Shown: positions 46,791 through 58,670 of the stretch, piece after piece
Position numbering within the stretch: position 1 is the first letter of the stretch
How the letters are laid out: every line of letters begins with the position of its first letter
From: Triticum aestivum
Taxonomy: Eukaryota > Streptophyta > Magnoliopsida > Poales > Poaceae
Reading direction: 5' to 3'
NCBI RefSeq assembly: GCF_018294505.1
Contig: NC_057802.1
Location: forward strand, 308,128,961 to 308,192,960
Length of the DNA: 64,000 bases
Made by a program: the position numbers and the translations under genes
The notes under the pieces: generated by a model
Told to the model about the DNA's origin: nothing
The model's database searches: none
What the model saw: the letters and a program-made list of their open reading frames with translations, nothing else

Positions 46791-48375
46791 TGCTACCTCT
46801 TGAGCACTGCGTTGGTTTTCCCTTGAAGAGGAAAGGGTGATGCAGTAAAGTAGCGTAAGTATTTCCCTCAGTTTTTGAGAACCAAGGTATCAATCCAGTA
46901 GGAGGCCACACTCAAGTCCCACGCACCTACACAAAAATAAGAACCTCGCAACCAACGCGATAAAGGGGTTGTCAATCCCTTCACGGTCACTTACGAGAGT
47001 GAGATCTGATAGAGATGATAAGATAATATTTTTGGTATTTTTATGATAAAGACTAAAAGTAAAGAAAGCAAAATAAACGGTAATAGAAATAGCTTGTTGA
47101 CGGGAGATTAATATGATGGAAAATAGACCCGGGGGCCATAGGTTTCACTAGTGGCTTCTCTCAAGAGCATAAGTATTACGGTGGGTAAATGAATTACTGT
47201 CGAGCAATTGATAGAATTGAGCATAGTTATGCGAATATCTAGGTATGATCATGTATATAGGCATCACGTCCGTGACAAGTAGACCGAAACGATTCTGCAT
47301 CTACTACTATTACTCCACACATCGACCGCTATCCAGCATGCATCTAGAGTATTAAGTTCATAAGAACAGAGTAACGCTTTAAGCAAGATGACATGATGTA
47401 GAGGGATAAACTCATGCAATATGATATAAACCCCATCTTTTTATCCTCGATGGCAACAATACAATACGTGCCTTGTTGCCCCTGCTGTCACTGGGAAAGG
47501 ACACCGCAAGATTGAACCCAAAGCTAAGCACTTCCCCCATTGCAAGAAAGATCAATCTAGTAGGCCAAACCAAACTAATAATTCGAAGAGACTTGCAAAG
47601 ATAACCAATCATACATAAAAGAATTCATAGGAGATTCAAATATTGTTCATAGATAATCTTGATCATAAACCCACAATTCATCGGATCTCAACAAACACAC
47701 CGCAAAAAGAAGAGTTACATGAAATAGATCTCCAAGAGAATCGAGGAGAACTTTGTATTGAGATCCAAAGAGAGAGAAGAAGCCATCTAGCTAATAACTA
47801 TGGACCCGAAGGTCTGACGTAAACTACTCACACATCATCGGAGAGGCTATGGTGTTGATGTAGAAGCCCTCCGTGATCAATGCCCCCTCTGGCGGGACGC
47901 CGGAAAAGGCCCCAAGATGGGATCTCACAGGTACAGAAGGTTGGGGCGGTGGAATTAGGTTTTCGTGGTCGCTTCTGATGGTTTGGGGCTACGTAGGTAT
48001 ATATAGGAGGAATAAGTAGGTCGGTGGAGCCACGAGGGGCCCATGAGGGTGGAGGGCGCGCCCGGGGGGTAGGCGTGCCCCCTACCTCGTGGCTTCCTCG
48101 TCTGTTGCTTGACGTCCACTCCAAGTCCTCTGGATCATGTTTGTTCCGAAAATTACGTTCCCGAAGTTTTCATTCCGTTTGGACTCCGTTTGATATTCTT
48201 TTTCTGCGAAACACTGAAATAGGCAAAAAAAACAGCAATTTGGGCTGGGCCTCCGGTTAATAGGTTAGTCCCAAAAATAATATAAAAGTGTATAATAAAG
48301 CCCATTAATCATCCAAAACAGAATATAATATAGCATGGAACAATCAAAAATTATAGATACGTTGGAGATGTATCA
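46791..48375 (-). repeat. solo LTR of Athila-like group inside element D
   Basis: The 1585-bp LTR reads on the minus strand from TGATACATCTCC (48375) to GAGGTAGCA (46791). It is flanked by CCTGC at 46786-46790 and 48376-48380 with no internal region, the signature of a solo LTR left by recombination between two LTRs. A TATATA box lies near 47998-48006. Its start is shared with the LTR of element E, the rest is diverged. Confidence 0.88.
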
Positions 48376-49510
48376 CCTGCATATCTGATTGCCTCGTTTC
48401 TGCTAAACACAACCGGCTCCGGGCACCGAGACATCGGCTAAGGGTTGTTTTGTTATTGCGGAAACACCTTGCGTAGCATCTACAAAGGGGTAGAAGCTGA
48501 CGATGGGCCACTTTCAGATTATAAACGGTCGTAACGGAGTCAAAAATGCATATATCATCAGCGTTTGTATTCAATATACGAGTGCTGCCTTCCGTAATTA
48601 TCGTTATAAAGCCATAAATATGCATCAATTTGACTTAAGATTTTGGCCAAGCTGGGTTGCCTAGCTCCTGCGTTTACCCCTACGTTCCCGATTGTTCGGC
48701 TAGGCGGTAAAGGGAGCACCTCTGTGATTGTTACTACCGGTTCATCCGGATTAGTACCTCAGACTGGCTGAAGCCGAAAGCTAGCCATCTTAAAGGATAT
48801 AATTGGTCGGCAATGACGGAAGTGAAAATTTTGGTTCATTGGACCATAGAGTTCGGGAACTTTCCCCAAACTAAATCCTCACTATTTTCCTCCCACATTG
48901 ATCGGAAATGAGGTTTCATAATCATAGTCAGCATGACAACCCAAAGAAAGGAACCGATAGAGGGACTATTTTTCTGTGAAAGATGTTTCCTACGTTAATA
49001 GTAATATAACACATCTCTCTGCGCTTTGTTTATAAAACCGTATGGCTGGATTGCCTTGTTTCCCATAAATCTTTGCCCTTATAATGGCTTTATGAAGTAG
49101 GGAAACACTCCCCCGCTACAGGCCGAGGAGGTTGAAGTCGATGGTAAGTCAACAAAGTTTTGTACGATGCGGATCCGAGCATTAATGATGTAACGTACTT
49201 GGGTACATAGAATCATTACACATAAATTGTCAGCAAAAGTCAATTTTTTCGCAGCCAATCTTTTAAAGAGTCAATGGCACAGTCTCTTGAGACAACCGAG
49301 TAGCTAACATAACACTCTCATAGTTCCCTATTGGCATGGATTTCCTATCTATTAATCCCCTTGAGGCCAACCTTGGAGAGCTCAGGTTTTGTTAGCTCTA
49401 ACTCATTTATTAGATCTTTATTCTCTTTCCGAGAAGTTTGTGTTAAACACAACAACAAAAATTGTCAAACGGATATCGATCCTTCATTCGGCCACCCATG
49501 CCCACATTAA

Positions 49511-49970
49511 GGCTCGGGGGCTACTTGGCTTCGCGCTTATCATTTACAAATATTAAAGGGGCACATCGATCCCCTGATCTGGTATTACCACCTGACCAGT
49601 GGCTCGGGGGCTACTGCATTGCCTATTCAATGCGGAAAATTCGTAATGACCAGTGTTCGGCTTGACTGAGCTATGGCAAACGCGTCTTCGGACAACAATA
49701 GGTACCATCTGGACCTATCCGGCATCAAGCTAATATATTACGTCAGCTTCTCAAAACCCTCTCTCAAGGACCCATCTGCCGATCACTACTTCCTCCAATA
49801 TATTACACCGTGTTTCTATTCCTAAGTATTCTGCCGAGCTAGGATTTGATCCTCAAGCCGATTTTGCGAATCAACCTGAGTCTCAGGGGCTACTGGGATC
49901 AGCGGTATTATGTCATCCTTCAGGTGCATCTCAGGTTTTAGACCGACACACACCTTGAGGGCTACTAGCT
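49511..49970 (+). repeat. four copies of polypurine-tract-like motif in element D
   Basis: GGCTCGGGGGCTACT (49511 and 49601), TCTCAGGGGCTACT (49881) and CCTTGAGGGCTACT (49953) all resemble the true tract TTCAGGGGGCTAC plus LTR TG at 50493-50507. Weaker versions occur at 45704, 45886 and 46729. Confidence 0.7.
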
Positions 49971-50169
49971 ATATATCTCGGCAGAGAAGAAATTGCACCA
50001 ATCGAAAATATTCATAAAAAATCATCCCGCAGTCGGGGTGGTGCACCACCTCGGAAGCAGTCCGGCATAAAGCTCGGGCGGCAGTGGCTGGCTCCATAGA
50101 GGGCATTTCCAGCATTAAGCTCGACTAAACCCCTTTGACATCTTTGAGCCAAGGTGATCTATAACACCT

Positions 50170-50250
50170 CGGGTACAGTCCGGCATTGGAGCTCGGATAT
50201 AGTCCGGCGTTGGAGCTCGGGTGCAGTCCAGCGTTGGAGCTCGGATGCAA
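50170..50250 (+). repeat. 24-bp tandem repeat, three and a part copies
   Basis: Units start at 50170, 50194, 50218 and 50242 (partial), each of the form CGGRTRYAGTCCRGCRTTGG followed by AGCT. Confidence 0.85.
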
Positions 50251-50492
50251 AAGGACACCGCCGCACGGGAACAATTTCAAACCCGAGGTGTGGCGTAAAA
50301 AATTACAAGGCATTGATAAAGGCAGAAAACTTAAAGGTCTCCTTGGATGCCCGATGTGTGCACTCTTCGGATTCAGCTCGGCAATCCTCAATCAAAGATA
50401 GGAAAGATTTGTTGAACCAGTTTTCAAGAATGGCGTCCAAAGATGAAGAACAGCTCGGAAGAACCGAGGAGCGTCCCTGACTTGAAGACCGG

Positions 50493-50505
50493 TTCAGGGG
50501 GCTAC
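50493..50505 (+). promoter_or_regulatory. polypurine tract of element D
   Basis: TTCAGGGGGCTAC directly before the LTR start TGACGG. Confidence 0.75.
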
Positions 50506-50926
50506 TGACGGTGTCCCGGACTAGGGGGTACTCACCACATCGTCTCCCGACCAGCTGGATCGGGCCGAGGACCCCCATGGCGGCTTATTCATGGGCCAGT
50601 TCGGACAGCCCATGCCGCATACAAGGAAGACTCCACAAGACTTGGTGCCCAAGACAAGGACTCCCCTAAAACCCTAGGCCTCTGGTGTCTTATATAAACT
50701 GAGGCTAGGCTAGTCAATAGGCAACTCATATTCACGAGAAAAATGTCATGGTAGATACATGTACTCTGCACTACACCCCATATGAATACAATCAAAAGCA
50801 GCATGTAGGGTATTATCTCTTTGAGAGAGCCCGAAGCTGGGTAAAATCCCGTGTCCATGTTACCATCGCTCCAAGACGCCTAGCTTAGGACCCCTACTAC
50901 GAGATATGCCGGATATAGAACCGACA
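50506..50926 (+). repeat. 3' LTR of element D
   Basis: 421 bp, begins TGACGGTGTCC and ends GAACCGACA, TATATAAA at about 50691. Followed by the second GATAT. Confidence 0.88.
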
Positions 50927-50931
50927 GATAT

Positions 50932-50963
50932 CCCGCGACATCTTTGGCGCGCCAGGTAGGGGG
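50932..50963 (+). promoter_or_regulatory. LTR end and primer-binding site of Tat element C
   Basis: CCCGCGACA closes the interrupted 5' LTR of C at 50940. TTGGCGCGCCAGGTAGGGG (50944-50962) follows after three bases and is the sequence usual after the 5' LTR in grass Tat-type elements. The tRNA is not assigned. Confidence 0.7.
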
Positions 50964-50986
50964 GTCGCTTGCGCGAACCTAAAAGC

Positions 50987-52938
50987 ATGCGCAACGCGTC
51001 ATCTTCATCACCATCTTCGTCTTCGACGATGCCATCGACCATGGCGCCTAAGAAGAAGAAGTCTGGCCCTTCGGCCCATCCGTCCACCTCGAAGGCTCCG
51101 CCGCCCGCGGCCTCTAGTGCCTCGGAGGATGCAGGGGCGAGCGAGGACGTGAACGCTGCCGGGGGCGTGATTGGAGCAGGTGGCACCATCGCCACTCCCC
51201 CCACGGCCGACATGGGGGCTGGAGATGTCGAAGGAGAACAGCATCAGCAATGCCTTGGCGGTCACGCTCCACAAGGTGCGGGCGAGGGGGTCACTCCATC
51301 TGCACCCTCTCCTCCCACTGACGGGCACAGCCACAGCAACAGCGCTCTGTCCAGGGTAAACCGTCGCCCTCCGGCCGCCCCCACTACGTGGGGCGGCCGC
51401 AGCCCATGTGCCTCCTCCCGGACGAGTCGACCAGACCGCTGCGCTCGGCGGAGCCGCTGACCCTCAAGCACTACCGCCGCATGACCCCGCTGCCCAGGTG
51501 GTCGTCCCGCAGCTGCGTGGACGCAACACCACCACCGTCGCCGCCGCTGGCACCATCAGGAGCCAGGCGACGGTGCGGTCGACGTCATCAACATCTATGC
51601 CAAGCACAGCCACAGAGGCTATGGCGCGAGCTCAGTTGCTACTGAGGTTTCCGCCAGCGGTCGAGCAGATGGATGAATGGCGTGCCACCCTCCAGGGCCT
51701 GCTCGGTTTCGCCGAAGCTGGGGGCTCACGACGACCTGGCTCGCCACGACCTCCCCAAGCGACAGCAACCGCCTGTACTGCTAGCCGAACGGAGGGGGGC
51801 GTCCCCACAGTGCAGTCCCCACCACGGCAGCCGACGCGGGCGCAGCTGAATCACGACCCCGACGATGTCTCGATGGCCTCTTCTGACCCTCGAGCACGTC
51901 CAGGCCAATGTCGAGCCTCGGAAGATAGGCGGCGGGGAGACATGCGCGTCGTCATAGATCGGCGGCACGACGACCTCCGCCAGACCGACAGGTGCGGCGG
52001 CCTCAACGCCGACGAGCCTGCGCTCGGTGTTGGCGGGTGCCTGCCTTTCGAGGTCGGCTGCCCTGCCTTTACACGAGAGCTGCGGCAAGTCTGTTGGCTG
52101 TCCGTTCGCACGTTCAAGCCAGAGATACCTGAGAAGTATGACGGGAGGCTAAACCCGGCAGAGTTCCTGAGCATCTACACCATCGTTGTTCAGGCTGCCG
52201 GGGGAAGAGATGAGAAGGTGTTCGCCAACTACTTCCCTTTGGCCCTCAAGTCCAACATGAGGTCCTGGCTGATGCACCTGCCGGAGAACTCCATTTCGTC
52301 ATGGGTAGACCTGTGCCACGAGTTCATCGCTACCTTCACCGGTGGCCACCAAGAGCCCGAAAGACCCAGCGGCCTGCAACTTCTCCAGCAGAAGGAAGGA
52401 GAAACTCTCCGTAAGTATTTACATAGATTCAGTAAAGTTCATAGGAATATTCTGTGCAATCGTCGCATTTGTTCTAAGATGAATGTACGGTTGCCCAAGA
52501 CTGTGAAGGAGCTATACACACTGGTGGATAAGTGTGCTCGGATGGAGGAAGGAAGGAAGTTGCCCGGAGAGGAGGATTGCATCAATGTTGATTCAGAGGA
52601 TGAAGATGAATCAACCAGTCAGAGAAAGCAAGAAGCGTAGTAAGAAGCCAAGAGATAAGGCAGTGATGACTGTAGAAGGTTCGAGCACACCTAGTACCGG
52701 CAAGAAAGCCAAGGTTGAGGCCCCCGACAAGGAAGTTGCCTCTTGCACAGCCTGTCGAGAAGCCGCTACCGCCGAGAAAGCTGGGAAAGGCAATGGCCCA
52801 TACTGCAGGATCCACCGGACCAAGGGCCATGACCTTCAAGAGTGTTACCAGGTTGAGCAGCTTGTCAAGAAACACAGGGCAGAATATGATAAGCGTGACA
52901 AGGAAAAAGGTCAGAATGTCGCTGCCAGAAAGGGCTGA
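50987..52938 (+). pseudogene. gag of Tat element C
   Basis: ATG at 50987 opens a Ser/Ala/Lys-rich N-terminus, 24 bp after the primer-binding site. A frame change near 51395 leads into the main gag frame, which contains the capsid-like retrotransposon gag region (FKPEIPEKYDG, then LPENSISSWVDL and LLQQKEGETLRKYL, about 52120-52480). A second frame change near 52630 leads to a zinc-knuckle-like segment of Tat type (CRIHRTKGHDLQEC, about 52804-52845). TGA at 52936-52938 interrupts it, and the same frame continues to a TAG near 53058. Gag would form the virus-like particle that packages element RNA. At least two frame changes and two stops make it non-functional. Confidence 0.8.
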
Positions 52939-53059
52939 GGCGGTGAAGCAAATCGCCCCGGCAAACCCTTTCAGAACCAAGGAAAACCTGCCAGGGGTCA
53001 CGAGAAGGAAGTCTGTGATGATGTGAGTGATGGAGGGAATGAAGAGGAAACCAGTGAAT

Positions 53060-56000
53060 AGGAATTTCAGAAGGCCACTAGCGCCCTATGCATTGATGGA
53101 GGTGCATCTTTGCACGCCTCCGCTCAAGCGGTGGGCACAAGAGATCAATGTTGTGGAGCAGCGCCAGAGGCCCGGAAGCCGCTCAAATGGTCCCGCACGC
53201 CAACATCTTTGATGAGGAGGGTCACCCTGGCCACACCACCGCGGTAGGATGCTTGCCATTGTTGGTCTCTCCGACAATTCGCAACCTCAAGGTCACAAGG
53301 ATGTTAGTGGATGGCGGGGCCGGGTTGAATCTGATTTCCCCAGCAGTTATCAGCAGGCTTCAGATAGAAGAAGAAGAGCTAGAGGTTACCAGCACATTTC
53401 AAGGAGTTAACCCCGGCAGGAGCCATCCTAAAGGGAAGATTACGTTGCCGGTGACGTTTGGGAGAGAACTGAACTACGGGACAAAGAAATTTGTGTTTGA
53501 TGTGGTTGATCTCCCCCTGCCGTACAATGGGATTCTTGGACGCCCGGCCCTGGCCAAGTTCATGGCAGCATCCTGCTATCCTTATAACACTCTGAAGATG
53601 CCTGGGCCACTGGGAGTCATCACTATCCCATCGGATGAGAAGGATGCAATTGTCTGTGTGGACAAGATGTACCGGGAAGCAGTCGCAGCAAAGGTTGCAG
53701 TAGCAACAGCTCCCGCCAAGAAAAGCAAAGGAAAGAAAAGGGATTGTAGGACCTCCGGCAAGGAGTCCGGGAAGCGTGCCCCCTCCGAGTGCACGGCACC
53801 CGTTGACGACGTGCCGGAGTGTTCCAACAGCAAGAGATCCAAGGTTGCTGCACCCCAAGTGAAGAAGGTCCCGGCAGGGTTGGCTGGCGTTGATGGTACT
53901 TTCACCATTAGCGCCACCCTTGATGACAAATAGGAAAGCGCGCTCGTTGCCTTCCTGCGGGCAAATATTGATGTGTTTGCCTAGCAACCATCTGATATCC
54001 CTGGTGTTCTCAGGGAGGTAATCGAGCACCACCTTGCTGTCTGCCCACACGCCCGACCTGTCAAGCAGAAAGTTCAGAAGCAGGCCTTGGAAAGGCAGCA
54101 GTTCATTGCCAAAGAAATCAAGAAACTGGAGGCAGCTGGTTTGGACAGAGGAGTATTGCATCCTACATGGTTAGCAAATCCAGTGGTAGTCCGGAAGGCA
54201 AATGGGAAATGGAGGCTTTGCATTGATTTCACAGATCTCAACAAGGCTTGCCCGAAGGACCCATTTCCCTTGCCGCGTATCAAACAGATTGTGGATTCCA
54301 CTTCAGGGTGTGATTTGCTCTCCTTTCTGGACGCGTATTCCAGATATCACCAGATCTTCATGTCCAAAGAAGATGAAGAGAAGACATCGTTCATCACTCC
54401 ATGTGGTACGTACTGCTTTGTCCGCATGCCATTCGGACTAAAGAGTGTCGGGTCCACTTTTGCAAGGGTAGTTTAGATTGGTTTTGAGCCACAATTACAC
54501 AGAAACATAGAAGCTTATATGGATGATATCGAGGTCAAAACCAAGGCTAAGACCACTCTTATCCAGGATTTGGAGGAGACATTTGCTAACCTGTGCAAGA
54601 TCAATTTGAAGCTTAATCTAGAGAAGTGTGTGTTTGGTGTACCCTCCGGCAAGCTGCTTGGTTTCTTCGTGTCTCATCGGGGGATCGAAGCTAACCCCGA
54701 CAAGATCAAAGCCATCGAGCAGATCCAAGCGCCAAGGACAGTTAAGGATGTGAGGCGCTTGACGGGATGCACTGCCGCGCTAAGTAGATTCATTTCCAAG
54801 TCTGTCGAGCGTGCCCTGTCCTTCTTTAAGATTTTGAAGAAGGTAGGGCCTACGAAGTGGACCCCGGAAACAGATGCAGCTCTGCAGGAGTTGAAGGCCT
54901 ACCCATCGTCTGTGCCTACCTTGGTTGCACCCAAACCCCAAGAGCCGTTGTTGCTATACTTGGAGGCAACCAACCAAGCGGTTAGTGCGGCCTTGGTAGC
55001 ACAGCGAGAAGTGGATGAGACAGAAAGTGGGCAGATAACGGCAGAGTCAGAAAAGGATCAGAACAGTAATGAGCACGGCAATGAGAGCAACTCCAAGGAC
55101 ACGGCAAGGAAGAAAGTGGTGCAACGCCCAGTGTATTTTGTCAGCTCCTTGTTACAAGGGGCTAGATCGAGGTACTCTGGCGTGCAAAATTTGATCTTTG
55201 GTATCATCATGGCCTCAAGGAAACTGCACCACTACTTCCAAGACCATGAGAATACGGTTGTTACTCGTTTTCCGTTGCAAAGGATACTCCGAAACCCTGA
55301 GGCTACCGGCAGAATAGTGGAGTGGGCTCTGGAGTTATCCAGCTTTGGTTTGAAGTTTGAGAGCACATCAACCATTCAGAGCAGGGCGCTGGCTGAGTTT
55401 ATTGCAGAATGGACGCCAACCCCTGATGAGGAAGTGACAGAGACAACTATCCCCGGCAAGGAAACGCCCCAAGAATGGATTATGTATTTTGATGGTGCTT
55501 TTTCCCTACAAGGTGCAGGGGCTGGCGTGCTTCTTGTTACCCCCTCTGGGGAGCATTTGAAGTACGTTGTCCAAATGCACTTTGCCCGGGAAGAAGCCAC
55601 CAACAATACAGCTGAGTATGAAGGGCTCCTTGCCGGGCTTAGAACTGCAGCAGAATTGGGAATCAAGAAGCTAATCATACGAGGAGATTCACAGCTTGTG
55701 GTGAGACAAGTCAACAAGGATTATCAAAGCCCATTGATGGAAGCATACGTCAAGGAAGTGAGGAGATTGGAGGAGCACTTTGACGGGTTGCAAATAGAGC
55801 ACGTACCCCATGTGGAAAACAACATAGCTGATCACCTGTCAAAGTGTGTTGCGCGGAAGCTTCCTGTGGAACCAGGAACTTTTGTTCTCCGTCTCTCTCA
55901 GCCCTCCGTATCACCAGCCACAATGGCCCGGAAAAGGAGAAAGTTGGAGTACGGTAAGCCTCTCCCGGTCAAGCCGTTCGCTCATGGCAGAGACCCTGCC

Positions 56001-57134
56001 AGAAACAACTCCTCACAGCCTGCCAGACCACCCCCTCCAGACGGGCCCATGGACCCCACGGACGAGGCTGGTGCTCCTGCAGCAGAGGAGGTGCCGCTAG
56101 TCCTCGTTGCCGAGCCCCAGGCTCCAACTTGGGCAAGGCACATCGTTCGCTTCCTCCAAACCAGAGAACTTCCCGGCGACCAAGACGAAGCTGAGAAAGT
56201 AGCCTGGAGGGCCAGTATGTATCAGTTTGTCAATGACACTCTGTACAGAAGGAGGCCCAACGGTGTGAAATTGAAGTGTGTCTGCCGGGAGGATGGAAAG
56301 GAACTGTTGGCTGACATTCATAGAGGAATGTGCGGCTCATATATTGGATCAAGGGCATTAGTTGGGAAAGCATTCCGGCAAGGATTCTATTGGCCCACAT
56401 CCCTCCAAGATGCGGTCGAGCTTGTCACGACATGTGAAGCCTCCCAGTTCCACTCCAAGAGAACACATCTGCCTGCCCAGGCCCTTCAGACAATCCCTTT
56501 ATCATGGCCATCTTCGGTCTGGGGGCTCGATGTCCTCAGCCCCTTCCCCTGAGCAATCGGGGGGCTTTGAATTCTTGTTCGTCGCCATCAACAAATTTAC
56601 AAAGTGGCCGGAAGTGACTGCCGTGAGAAAGGTGACTGCTGAGTCAGCTATCAAGTTCTTGAAAGAATTTGTGTGTCGTTTTGGAGTTCCGGCAAGGATC
56701 ATCACCAACAACGGCACCCAATTCACGAGCCATGCCTTCATGCAATATGTTCATACCCTCGGATGCAAGGTCTCATTCGCCTCTGTGGCACACCCTCGGA
56801 GCAATGGCAAGCTGAGAGGGCGAACGCTAAAGTGCCACGTGGACTCAAGACAAAAACTTTTGATACGCTGCAGAAGCACGGCACGCGGTGGATCGAGGAG
56901 CTGCCGGTAGTTCTCTGGTCCCTCAGAACGACACCTAACCGAGCTACCGGCCAGACTCCCTTCTCCCTGGTCTACGGGGCAGAAGCAGTTATCCCCACGG
57001 AACTCATTTACGGGTCCCCTCGAGTGCTTGCCTATGATGAAGTAGCGCAAGATCAGCACCAGTGTGACGACGCTATGCTACTCGAGGAGAACCGTCTCTG
57101 GGCTGCTACGCGTGCTGCATGCTACTGGCAAGCC
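53060..57134 (+). pseudogene. protease-RT-RNase H-integrase of Tat element C, cut by element E
   Basis: The protease region has MLVDGGAGLNL near 53305, the DGG form usual in Tat. RT has YMDD at 54516-54527, RNase H has YFDGAFS near 55490, and integrase follows. The integrase zinc region has lost one His and one Cys (GSYIGS; CEAS). The second catalytic Asp of the core is Asn (TNNG, 56707-56709). A one-base deletion near 56808 disrupts the Glu motif. Stops: TAG at 53931, TAG near 53982 (probably a former Trp) and TAG at 54474. Frame changes lie near 53150, 56550 and 56808. The last codons read into AATRAACYWQA, where element E starts; AAGCC (57130-57134) should be its target copy. Heavily inactivated. 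Confidence 0.85.
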
Positions 57135-58643
57135 TGATACGTCTCCAACGTATCTATAATTTATGAAGTATTCATGCCATGTTTACAATAGTTTTATATG
57201 ATTTTGGTATGATTTGATTAGAACTAACCCGGACTGGCGTTGTTTTCAGTAGAACTACCCTGGTGTTGTTTTTGTGCAGAAATAAATTTCTCGGAATGGG
57301 CTGAAAATTAATAGAGATTTTTTCTAGAAAATATGAAAAATACTGGAACAAAAATTTACCAGAGGGGAGTCCCGTGGGCCCCACGAGGGTGGGGGGCGCG
57401 CCCACCCCCTGGGGCGCGCCCCTGCCTCGTGGACTCCCCGAGGGCCCCCCTGACGTGAAATCAACGCCAACTCCTCCTATAAATCAAGTAAACCCCAGAA
57501 CAGAACCTAGATCGTAAGTTCCGCCGCCGCAAGCCTCTGTAGCCACGAGAAATCAATCTAGGCCCTCTCCGGCACCCTGAGCGGGCCATCATCACCGGAG
57601 GCCATGGAGGAGGATCCCGGAGGGGCCATCATTGCCATGAAGGCCAAGGACCAGAGGGAGAACCTCTCCCCATCTAGGGGGGAGGCCATGGAGGAGGAAG
57701 CACAAGGGGGAGAACCTCTCCTCCTCTCTCTTGGTGGCGCCGAAGTGCCATCGGGAGGGGAATCATCGCCGCGGTGATCGTCTTCATCACCATCACCATC
57801 CTCATCTCTTTTACGCGGTCCACTCTCCCGCACCCCGCTGTAATCCCTACTTGAACATGGTGCTTTATGCCACATATTATGATCCAATGATGTGTTGCCA
57901 TCCTATGATGTTTTGAGTAGATATCCTTTGTCTTAGGGTTGATTGATGATCTAGATTGGTATGAGTTGTATGTTTTATTCTGGTGTTGTCCTATGGTGCC
58001 CTCCGTGTCGTGCAAGCGTGAGGGATTCCCGCTGTAGGGTGTTGCAATATGTCCATGGTTTACTTATTGTCTGCGTTGCTTGAGTGACAGAAGCATAAAC
58101 GCGGATAAGTGGGTCACGGCGTATGGGATAAAGGGGACTTGATGCTTCAATGCTATGGTTGGGTTTTATCTTAATGATCTTTAGTAGTTGCGGATGCTTG
58201 CTAGAGTTCCAATCATAAGTGCATATGATCTAAGAAGAGAAAGTATGTTAGCTTATGCCTCTCCCTCATATGAAATTGCAATAGTGATTACCGATCTTGT
58301 TAACAATTGCCTAGGACAATTCCGCACACCGACACATCATTATTCCACACTCACTATTTATAATATTTAGTAATATATTCTAACCTTATGATAACAGCAC
58401 CTACTTTTATATTTTAGCTTTCCGATACCATGCAAAACTATCCTCTTCATACCCACAACGTAGTTTTATTTCTCGTTTCTAGTTGGAAGCAAACATTCGG
58501 TGTACGTAGAGTCGTATCAGTGGCAGATAGGACTTGAGAGAATATTGATCTTACCTTTAGCTCCTTGTGGGTTCGACACTCCATAGTTATCACTTCCACC
58601 TTTGGAAATTGCTACGATAATTCCCTGCACTTGGGGATTACCA
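57135..58643 (+). repeat. 5' LTR of element E
   Basis: Begins TGATACGTCTCCAACG and ends GGGATTACCA. The 3' end is placed by the TG...CA rule and the nearby primer-binding site. TATA (CCTATAAAT) is at 57477-57485. His-rich frames such as 57731-57916 come from ATCACC runs and are not genes. Confidence 0.85.
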
Positions 58644-58653
58644 AGCTCTTTTC

Positions 58654-58670
58654 TGGCGCCGTTGTCGGGG
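58654..58670 (+). promoter_or_regulatory. primer-binding site of element E (Asp tRNA type)
   Basis: TGGCGCCGTTGTCGGGG, ten bases after the LTR end; the canonical form has GCC where GTC stands. Confidence 0.8.

Larger units (their letters stand above)
48381..50505 (+). other. right internal region of element D
   Basis: 2.1 kb without a supported gene. It holds repeated CTCGGGGGCTACT-like words (49511, 49601, 49881, 49953), a 24-bp tandem repeat (50170-50250) and the polypurine tract. Small frames here reflect the repeats. Confidence 0.65.
44068..50926 (+). mobile_element. non-coding LTR element D with short LTRs
   Basis: Two 421-bp LTRs (44068-44488 and 50506-50926) flank about 6.0 kb of internal sequence, 1.6 kb of which is a later solo LTR. 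GATAT at 44063-44067 and 50927-50931 is the target-site duplication. About 19 differences separate the LTRs by eye. No gag or pol similarity was seen in the internal part, so it is non-autonomous. The orientation is taken from the polypurine tract before 50506. Confidence 0.88.

Noticed and set aside
50170..50250. Short direct repeats considered as a CRISPR-like array
   Set aside because: Units are contiguous with no spacers, in a plant retroelement.
57558..57887. Frames with HHHH runs in the LTRs of element E (also 62790-63335)
   Set aside because: Derived from ATCACC-type repeats; within an LTR and changed between the two copies.
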